Positions 57,066-64,000 of a stretch of DNA of 64,000 nt are shown in pieces. The position numbers and the translations under genes are program-made. This DNA is from Neoceratodus forsteri (Eukaryota > Chordata > Ceratodontiformes > Ceratodontidae). Position 1 is the first letter of the stretch, and each line of letters starts with the position of its first letter. The DNA is taken from assembly GCA_016271365.2 (NCBI GenBank), contig CM057456.1:659273501-659337500 (forward strand), written 5' to 3'. The notes under the pieces are model-generated. The model had not been told where the DNA came from and did no database searches. It saw only the letters and a list, made by a program, of their open reading frames with translations.

Positions 57066-57647
57066 CTAGTTTAAATGCTTGCAAATGAAGCATTTAAACC
57101 TTTCACCTAGGATCCTGGTTTCCCTCCTGGATAGATGCAGACCATCGCACCAGTATAGGCCTGCATCCCTCCAGGTGGAGCTCCAGTCCCCAATGAAGCC
57201 AAATCCCTGAGTTCTGCACCAGTTTTTCAACCAGTCATTGAATCCCATGGTGCGGAGTACCCTAGTCTCATCCATGCCATAGACAGGTAGCACTTCCGGT
57301 GAAAGCTACCGTGTGTGCTACGGTCTGAGGCCCCTCCCAAACTCCACAAACTCCTGTTGCACTGCTCTGATCCCATTCTCAGCCAGGTCATTTGTCCCTA
57401 GGTGGATAATGACATCCAGCTCATTCCTCCTTGCAGCTGCTCCCACGATTCTGAAGATTCTTTTCCTGTCCCTCCAAACCATGGCGCCGGGCAGGCACCT
57501 TACCTCCCTTTTCCCTCCCTCCCCCAGTTCTACCCTCCTAACAATTGAGTCCCCCACCAGGAGTTGTTTCCTTCCCCTGTGGGGTCCTGTGCCACCCTCC
57601 TGTGGGTCTACATTGTGAAGGTTCAAAGCATCCTCCTTGGTCTCCAC
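57066..57647 (-). pseudogene. CR1 ORF1 esterase (SGNH/GDSL-like hydrolase)
   Basis: Block I is QLLVGDSIVRRVELG (about 57525-57566), with the Gly-Asp-Ser nucleophile. Block III is VIIHLGTNDLAENG (about 57380-57411), with Gly-x-Asn-Asp. After a frameshift near 57300, WLKNWCRTQGFGFIGDW leads to block V, CDGLHLSRRETRILGE (about 57110-57150), with catalytic Asp and His. This is the esterase known from CR1 ORF1 proteins, whose role in retrotransposition is not settled. All catalytic residues are kept although the frame is broken once. Confidence 0.85.
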
Positions 57648-57660
57648 TGTGGGTATTCTA

Positions 57661-58249
57661 ATTTATTTTTTTGATTTAACAAATGTTGACTAAGTGAGTA
57701 ACTGAAAAAGGGGATATGAAATCACTTTGGATTTGTGAAGAGATGTTAATTTATATGATTGTCTGCACTATATGTTGTAAACATTTATGCTGTATGGCTG
57801 CAGTAACATATATGTAAATTCCATGCTCCTGACAATTTAAAAAAATAAATAAAGAGGCATTGCCAGTATGTTTTGCTGCTTGCAGAGATTCTTAAGAACA
57901 GGAAAGGAATGAAGGAGTGTGGTCTCCTGTATTCAGAGATGGCCGATCCGTGCACAAGCAGGTAGCGCTGTGCGGCACATAGCGCATGGCCAGCTGTGAG
58001 CTATATTCAGACAGACAGCACACTCGAGAGTGCTGTCTGACTATGGGGCCATGTCTATGCAGCGCAGAATGACTATGCTGCCATGGCCCAAGGCTGAATA
58101 TTGCCCACAGGATAGCCTACAGGAGACGACTCCTCCAAAACAGGATAGCACAGGGGCTGCTGTGGGCCATATTTCTCCCTAGCATGCAGATTAGCCCATT
58201 GGGCATGCACAGCGTTAAGGGACCATTAGTCTGCGTACTATGGGCTCAT
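57661..58249. other. Unassigned stretch with a 14-bp inverted repeat
   Basis: At 58011-58038, CAGACAGCACACTC is followed directly by GAGAGTGCTGTCTG, a 13 of 14 inverted match centred on CTCGAG. No gene or known element is visible. Confidence 0.5.
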
Positions 58250-58500
58250 TTGGATGTGAGCAGTGGCCCCTTAGCACCCCTGTTTTGAATGGAATTCCCC
58301 TGTTGTCTAGTGGATCCCCCAGTCACCCATGTATCACAGTATTTAAGCATTCCCTGGTGTCTAGTGGATCCTCTCTCCCTGGTTGCCCATGTATCACACA
58401 GACATTCCCTGGTGTCCTGTGGAAACCCCTCCCCCCCATCGGCCAATGTGTTAAATAAATACATATTTCCCTGGTGGTCTAGAGAACCCAGAACCAAACA
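58250..58500 (-). repeat. Minisatellite arm A of an inverted pair
   Basis: Read on the minus strand it has three to four units of about 60 bp with ACATGGG..A.C.GGGAG, CCACTAGACACCAGGGAATG and TGTGATACATGGG. It is the inverted counterpart of 58860-59400; the outer text CTAGACCACCAGGGAAATATGTAT matches CTAGACTACCAGGGAAAGATGTAT. Confidence 0.8.
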
Positions 58501-58859
58501 TGGGGCACACTTTATCAGCAAACCAGGTGCTCCTTTACAATGATTTCAGCCAGAAGACAGGACATAGGAGCTTTCTTCACACAGGACTGCTGACACAGTT
58601 TTAATTAATTTTGAGAGGTAGATATCTGGTGATCAATGCAGTAATCGTATGCATACAGAAGACGTGGAGCAAAACAGCCGCAAGCATTTCAAAGCCTGGA
58701 TGCCGCTTCTAAAGGGGAACAGCTGTTTCTACAATACTCTCAATCATGCTGTGTGCATGTCAGATGGTGTCTGTTCAAGGAGGTGAACGGAGGGCTGTAC
58801 TGTTACTGTCGGTGGTCATACTGGTGAATGTGGAGTACAGGACATGGGGTTCTCAGCGG

Positions 58860-59400
58860 GTGGGGTGATGATACATGGTCAGTGGGAGGGGGGCCACTAG
58901 ACTACCAGGGAAAGATGTATAAATTGAACACATTGGCGACTGGGGTGGGGGGGTTCACAGGACATCAGGAAATGCTGCTATCTTGTGATTTGTGGGTTAT
59001 CGGGGAGAGGGGTATCCACTATAGACACCAGAGAATGCTTCTATATTGTGATACATGGGCGATCAGGGTGATGGGTGTCCACTGGACACCAGGAAATGTT
59101 TTCTCTAATGTTATACATGATGCACGGGTGACTGGGGTGCTTCTGTACTGTGATACATGGGAGATCTGGGAGAGGGGTGTCTGCTGGACACCAAGGGAAT
59201 ATTTCTTTATTGTGGTACATAGGTGATGGGGCGGTGAGGGTCTGCTACATACCAGTTAGTGTTTCCATATTTGATGCATGGATGATTTGGGGGAGGTGGG
59301 TCCACTAGATACCAAGGAAATACCTTTGGTACACGCCTTCATTGCTGGGGGAGAGGTTGGGGCACGCGCAGCCATAGTGCCCAGTTAATGGCAGGGTTTT
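58860..59400 (+). repeat. Minisatellite arm B of an inverted pair
   Basis: Six to seven units of about 55-65 bp share TGATACATGGG.GAT, GAG(A)GGGTGTCCACT and GACACCAGGGAATG.TTCT. They start with the same first unit as arm A. The spacer of about 360 bp between the arms is unrelated. Short open frames across the units are not genes. Confidence 0.8.
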
Positions 59401-60082
59401 GGTGGCGGTAAACAGTGCTGTGCTAGCAGCTGTTTAGCAGTGCTGAAACCTATGTCTATACTACTGCATCCGTAGCTGGGTATTAAATAGCTGATATACC
59501 ACAAGAAGATGCTACGCAAAATGGGGGTAATGCTGACCCTTTCCAGAAATGTCTAGCAGTAGACTGCTAACCGTTTTTGAGGGAGCCATGGCACAATAGA
59601 CAAAATTCATAAAACTATGTATATATTTTTTAATTTTGTTAAATATTCTGTGCCATATATCTCATTAACATTTTCACACGTAAAATTACTAATCAATTTT
59701 ATCAGCTTATTTAATACACTTTATGCATCAGGAATATCTCATTTACATAGGCGTAGCTATATATTTTGTGTGATTGTGCTGCTGGGTTGGTGTGGTGCTC
59801 CACGGGCTACTGAATATGGCCCCATCTAGAGTGCCGGCGCTAATCACGGTTAGCACAACAAAAACTAACTCTGTTTATGCCACAAAAACCATTTGAAAAT
59901 GGGGGCCAAGGATTGTATAAAACGGTGAAATCCATTATGTTTTTATCCACTGTTAATATGCTGCCCAAATACCATTGCTTTTTGTTTGCTACCTTAAAAT
60001 ACAGGTGTGTTGACACAACTATGCAGTGTTAATATGTTGTCCAAGTAGCGTAACTCTTTGTTTTTGTTACTTTAAAATGCAG
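59401..60082. other. End of HUS1 intron 1
   Basis: No repeat was recognised apart from a weak internal duplication: CTGTTAATATGCTGCCCAAATACCA near 59951 and GTGTTAATATGTTGTCCAAGTAGCG near 60027, each followed by CTTTTTGTTTG..ACTTTAAAAT.CAGGTGTG. The second copy runs into the splice acceptor of exon 2. Confidence 0.55.
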
Positions 60083-60210
60083 GTGTGGTGAACACCATCT
60101 CCAAACTGACAAAGGCCTGCACGCTGCGTTTGTCAACAGAAAAACTGTACTTCATTCTGTCTGATAAAGTGGCAAATGGAGGTGTTGGCATGTGGTGCGA
60201 GTTATCTCAG
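60083..60210 (+). CDS. HUS1: HUS1 checkpoint clamp protein, exon 2
   Basis: The 128-bp exon starts with GT, completing the Arg codon opened in exon 1, and encodes 42 further residues in frame. Landmarks are SKLTKACTLRLSTEKLYFIL and DKVANGGVGMWCEL; vertebrate HUS1 has AKLAKTCTLRI...[21 protein letters not shown] at the same place. The acceptor ends in ATGCAG and the donor is CAG|GTAAGC. The segment covers residues 18-60, in the first PCNA-like domain. The next exon (starting with the ENFF-like part) was not found before the window end, so about 220 of roughly 280 residues lie outside. The frame is intact and conserved, which points to a functional gene. Confidence 0.96.
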
Positions 60211-60939
60211 GTAAGCTCTGCAGTAAAGATGCAACTTGCAGCCCTTCTCTGTATTGTTGGAATGGACATGGCGCGACCCACATAGCTCTGAAGTGAACTC
60301 TTGTACTGTTTGCATTACTACCATTGACCATTAATTAGAGCTGTGTAGATTTTTCAAATTCCACAGAATTCCATCGAAAGTGAATGTGGATTCTTATTTA
60401 AAACACTGATCAGTTTGTAGTTTATGGAAACTACAGATTAGTTTTCTTCCAACTGCAGAAAAAGCATCTGCAGGTTACATAAACCGTGAAAAACAAATCC
60501 ACTGTTTAGAGGAGCTAGGAAATGTTTTTTTTCTAATTGTACCTGTTAAATCATACATTCCTAACAGTGACTTTTTACTCTTTTTTTTTTTTTTTACAAT
60601 TTGAACGTTCAATCTGATATTTGTGTGCTCCATTCATTTGTTTTGTAAACTTTATTTAAAAGAAGCAAAGTCAGCATTTCATACAGTTGCATAACTTGGA
60701 TCATGATAATTGCAGTAAGATGTTTACAGTCCATAACCATGTCTTAGCAAATGGTAATCTACATAGGTGATCCTTTATGTGCTCTAAAAAGACAAAACAA
60801 GGCATGATGCAGTTTGCCTAGGTAAACAAAGTAACCCAGACACCAATTCGTATATTAAGCTAGAGAAAGAATTACCCAGACACAGACTATTGGTTTCTGA
60901 AAAAGGGGAAAACCCAGATAAGGTACATACTAAAAAATG
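60211..60939 (+). other. HUS1: Start of HUS1 intron 2
   Basis: It opens with GTAAGC. It contains T-rich runs (for example 60581-60596) but no recognised element before the CR1-like piece at 60940. Confidence 0.7.
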
Positions 60940-61490
60940 CCAGCAGAATAGGCCTAACGGTCTTTCGCGTCTGCTCGTTTGGTCACCCCCCACCGTGGGA
61001 GCTGACCTTTCTGCCCCCTCGCCTTCTCTGGCTTCTCCCTTCCCAGTTCCGGATATTCTCACTGCATTGGATTATGCTTCCAGAACCCTTCCCCTGTACC
61101 TGTCCCACCCCCTCTTGAACCCCTCCACCGTCTCTGCCTCTACCAGCCCCCTAGGCAGCGCATTCCATGGCTCCACCACCCTCTCCGTGAAGTAGCACCT
61201 CCTCCTTTCTCCCCTGAATCTTCCCCCTCCAGCTTCCACCCATGCCCTCTAGTGGCCCCTCCTCCTTCCTTCCTTGGAAGCACCCTGACTGTTCCTCCCC
61301 TGTTTACCCCCTTCATGTACCTGAAGACCTCTATCATGTCCCCCCGGTCCCTTCTCTCTTCCAATGTGTACATATTTAGCTCTTCGAGCCTCTCATATGT
61401 CCTGTCCCCCAAGCCCCAAATCATTTTGGTTGCCCTCCTCTCGACCCTCTCCAAGAGTTTAATGACCCTCTTTAAGTGTAGGTGAAATAA
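60940..61490 (-). pseudogene. CR1-like LINE C-terminal fragment, a different subfamily
   Basis: The frame has LKRVIKLLERVERRATKMIW, RLEELNMYTLEERRDRGDMI and EVFRYMKGVN, parallel to the C-terminus of the other CR1 copies but more GC-rich and diverged. It ends without the ATTCTATG-type tail; the text near 60950-60980 (AATAGGCCTAACGGTCTTTCGCG on the + strand) differs from the other CR1 3' ends. Its right edge touches an L1. Confidence 0.8.
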
Positions 61491-64000
61491 GAAAGGTGGA
61501 TGGAACACCAATGGACTTCAGAACTCAAATACTTTCTTTTAAAATACGGGGAACCACCCAGCATTCAAAGCCGTCTCCAAAGGGGACCAGATCCGGAGAT
61601 ATCCATCAGTCTGATGCCTGGGCAGATACTGAGTGTGTTCCAACTTCATACATTGCATCAGGGCTTTGATCCACTGTGCCACTGAGGGCACCAAATCCAA
61701 TCTCCAGTACTGTGCCAGGACTTGTTTTCCTATCACAATTCCCAGCCTATCCAGTGGGTGTTTAAGCACTTCTCCCTTTTTTCTTCCCCTTGGGAGCTCC
61801 AGCAGGACATCCACTGGATCAAGACCAGGAGGAAATGGGCCCCCTAAGATCTTGGTGAGTAAAATTATCTCCCGCCAGAAAGACTGTACCTTTGGGCATG
61901 CCCATATTATGTGGAAAAAGGTGCCTTGGCAGGCCTAACATTTAGGGCAAAAGTCTGCCTGGGAAGGATAGATTTTATTTGCTAGTACTGGGGTGTAAAG
62001 TAAATTCTATTCAGAATATTATATTGGATTGCCCTTAGTCTTAGGCATTATTCACCGAACAAGTCACCCCTGCTTTAATAATAAGTTCCAATCCCCAGTT
62101 AAAGTCCCCGGACTCAAATCTGCCTCCATTTCCTTTTAAGCTGAGTAAAAGGGTCAGGGAGGGTGCCTAGAAGCAATTTATAGCACTGTCATAATGGCTT
62201 TGAATATACACTCTTGTTTGTTTTTACTAGAATTTCCTCCAAGGGGGAATGATTGATTGGGTTAAGAGTAGGGTAGCGCTCGGTTACAGTCCTAAGCCTG
62301 GCCTTAATTTGAAAATACAAGAAAAAGTGAGAGGCATTCAAGTTGTACTTGCTGACCAGGTCCCGGAAGCCCAAGAGAGCACCTCCTTGATATAAATGAA
62401 CAATCAAGAAAATTCCTTTCAAGCTCCAGCGTCCTATAGATAGTCTTACCAGTAGTGGTGGTCTGGTCATGGTTTCACAAAGAGTGCAGAACAGAAGCTT
62501 CTGGGGACAGATAAGTTAGATAGTTGATAGTTTTTATGAGCCTCATTCCACGCCAAAAGAGAGGATCTAGGGCCTCCTTGATACACGTGGCTGTCTGTGA
62601 AGGAGTAAATAACTTGTTTTATAGGGACAAATTATATTCAGAGGATTCTAATTCTACCCAAGCCCTTTTAGGGGAGTCACTTATTGTGAGATCCTTCAGC
62701 AGAGCTAGTTGGTCAGCCCAATAGTATAGTCAGAGGTTCGGCAGTCCCAACCCCCCAACCCCCTCGATACTGTACACTAGGTGGCACAAGATTTCTTTCT
62801 TGATTCTAGGATGACGTCCCTGCCATAACAACAAAGTTATGGCCTCTTCCAGAGACTTAAAATATTTAAGAAGCACATGAATGGGCAGCGTTTGGAATAA
62901 AGGCACTGGGGAAGCACATACATTATAATAAAACTGACATGGCCAATAAGAGTGAGAGGCAGTGGTTTCCATCTAGCACAGTCTTCCCGAATTTTCTGAA
63001 TAAGAGGCCTATAGTTTGTCACCAATTCTGGAATGCTTACTGGGGAGTCTAATGCCAAGGTACTTGATTTTCGTTGCTGGTTTAAATTATCATTTCGTCT
63101 GTCTGTATAGGAGAACCCTTCCCTCCCACGGGCAGCCACTCACATTTCCACCAGTTAATTTTATGGTCAGACAAAGGGTCATAAACGCTGAACAGGTGAG
63201 TCAGGGCTAGCAGAGCTTTTGTTGGGTTTGCAAGAAAAAGCAAAATATTGTCTGCAAATAATGATATAACGTATTTAGTGTTTCCCATCTGGAAGCCTTC
63301 ATTGTCCGGGTGGTTACGTACTGCAGCAGCCAGGGCCTCAATAGTGAGCACATATAATAGTGGGGATTGGGAACTTCCTGCGTCGTACCCCAGGATAAGT
63401 GAAGAGGGAAGGACATGGTGTCACTGGTTAAGATCTTTGCCCTAGGGGAGCTATGCAGGGTCGATAGCCACAAACAGAAGCTAGGGCCAAAATAAAATTT
63501 TTGGAGAACTGCAAACATAAAAGGCCACTCTATGCGGTCAAAAGCTTTTTTCGCATCTAATGCAAGTAGGCCCCAGCTACCGCCGCTGCCCCCCTTAGCC
63601 CAGCTATACATGATGTTTAATGTTCTTCGCAAATTATGTTTGGCCTGTCAACCTCCAATGAAGCCACCTTGTGCTTGGTGCACCAAACCCAGGAGTACTC
63701 CTTCAATTCTGCATGCCAATATTTTAGCCAAGACCTTGTAATCTGTATTAAGCAGCAAAATAGGTCAGTATGAGACACATTTTTTGGGTCCTTCATGGGC
63801 TTGGGCAATGCTATAATCGTAGTCAGCTGTTGGAGGGGGTAGACGACCCTCCTCCAGGGTCTCCCGGACCATGTCGAACATTAAAGGTTTCCTTTCGAAA
63901 AGGACTTCTAGAATTCAGATGGAATCCCGTCCATGCCTGGGGCTCTCCCCATTCTGGAGGACCAGATAGCCTGCTGCAGCTCCCTCTCAGTGACAGGTCT
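61491..64000 (-). mobile_element. L1-type LINE, 3' part, runs off the window
   Basis: Only ORF2 from the RT onward is in the window. It is antisense to HUS1. The coding C-terminus ends near 61540 and the CR1-like piece begins right after it, so no A-tail is visible. It is related to, but distinct from, the L1 copies at 7.8 and 39.8 kb. Confidence 0.88.
61539..64000 (-). pseudogene. L1 ORF2: RT and C-terminal region, broken and partial
   Basis: From the right edge: LNTDYKVLAKILACRIEG-like text with GGFIGGRPN (about 63770-63620), then GGSWGLLALDAKKAFDRIEW (first catalytic Asp, about 63560). The next piece has TKYVISLFADNILLFLANP, where the YADD box reads FADN, so one catalytic Asp is lost. Then DHKINWWKCEWLP, a thumb part (PVPLFQTLPIHVLLKYFKSL) and a C-terminus with IVIGKQVLAQYWRLD and KLEHTQYLP near 61650. 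Several frameshifts are present. Confidence 0.85.

Larger units (their letters stand above)
54029..57660 (-). mobile_element. CR1-type LINE, long copy with ORF1 esterase
   Basis: The 3' end is AACATAGAACCTGATGGCAGATACGG (54029 on), then the 3' UTR, ORF2 (RT, endonuclease) and, to the right, ORF1 with an SGNH esterase domain up to 57647. It is the most complete CR1 in the window. An (A)n/(G)n run at about 56999-57027 sits between ORF1 and ORF2. It is antisense to HUS1. Confidence 0.93.
27478..60082 (+). other. HUS1: HUS1 intron 1, 32,605 bp, mostly mobile elements
   Basis: The donor is GTGCGT and the acceptor is TTTTTGTTACTTTAAAATGCAG. Most of the intron is covered by L2, L1, CR1, hAT-like, foldback and minisatellite sequence listed separately. 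The stretch 27478-29104 holds only a (GT)n microsatellite at 28762-28789 and no recognised element; around 27880 a short AGGGTCACACAGT text recalls old SINE tails but is too short to assign. Confidence 0.9.

Noticed and set aside
58240..59230. Several open frames of 70-130 codons across 58.2-59.2 kb
   Set aside because: They are read through the inverted minisatellite arms and are explained by the repeats.

Overview
The window reads as vertebrate nuclear DNA, most likely from an amphibian with a large, repeat-rich genome; a caecilian or salamander is my guess from the repeat mix and not a proven identity. The signs are one spliced host gene, a very long first intron, and dense layers of CR1, L2 and L1 LINEs, a Ngaro/DIRS-type tyrosine-recombinase retrotransposon, an LTR retrotransposon, hAT-like DNA transposons, MITEs, foldback elements and minisatellites. 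No tRNA or rRNA gene, CRISPR array or prokaryotic operon was seen.

Host gene. The only cellular gene I can support is HUS1 (DNA-damage checkpoint clamp), on the + strand. Coding exon 1 is 27426-27477 and exon 2 is 60083-60210. The splice phase agrees (exon 1 ends with the C of an Arg codon, exon 2 supplies GT) and the joined residues match the start of vertebrate HUS1. A CpG-rich, TATA-less promoter/5' UTR lies at about 27100-27425, with a nine-codon uORF whose stop overlaps the HUS1 start (ATGA). Intron 1 is 32,605 bp; exon 3 is outside the window.

Layout. 1-2098: 5' end of an LTR retrotransposon (minus strand: LTR, primer site, decayed gag), abutting a 77-80 bp minisatellite (2099-3948) with a 392-bp higher-order unit. 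3949-7773: unassigned sequence with small repeats and a hAT-like remnant. 7774-9914: 5'-truncated L1 with a 14-bp target-site duplication. 11950-14568 and 20420-21735: two copies of one large repeat; the first is expanded by a roughly 295-bp tandem array. 15533-19347: hairpin repeats, a foldback element, a CR1 fragment and a MITE. 22600-26110: Ngaro/DIRS-like pol remnant (RT, RNase H, tyrosine recombinase, SGNH hydrolase) split by a CR1. 26718-27027: MITE just upstream of the HUS1 promoter.

HUS1 intron 1 is almost wholly mobile DNA. An L2 remnant sits between long inverted repeats (29927-33517). A nearly complete L2 with a 2A-like motif (34160-37762) was split two codons into its ORF by a hAT-like element (37763-47937, 8-bp target duplication); that element holds a CR1, which holds a SINE-like insert and a near full-length L1 (39849-46239, 14-bp target duplication). 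Then come a fully palindromic repeat (49754-50325), two related CR1 copies (50328-53110 and 54029-57660, the latter with the ORF1 esterase) and an inverted minisatellite pair (58250-59400). Intron 2 begins at 60211 and holds a CR1-like fragment and another L1 that runs off the window end. Nearly every LINE inside HUS1 is antisense to the gene. All mobile-element coding regions are broken by stops or frameshifts.
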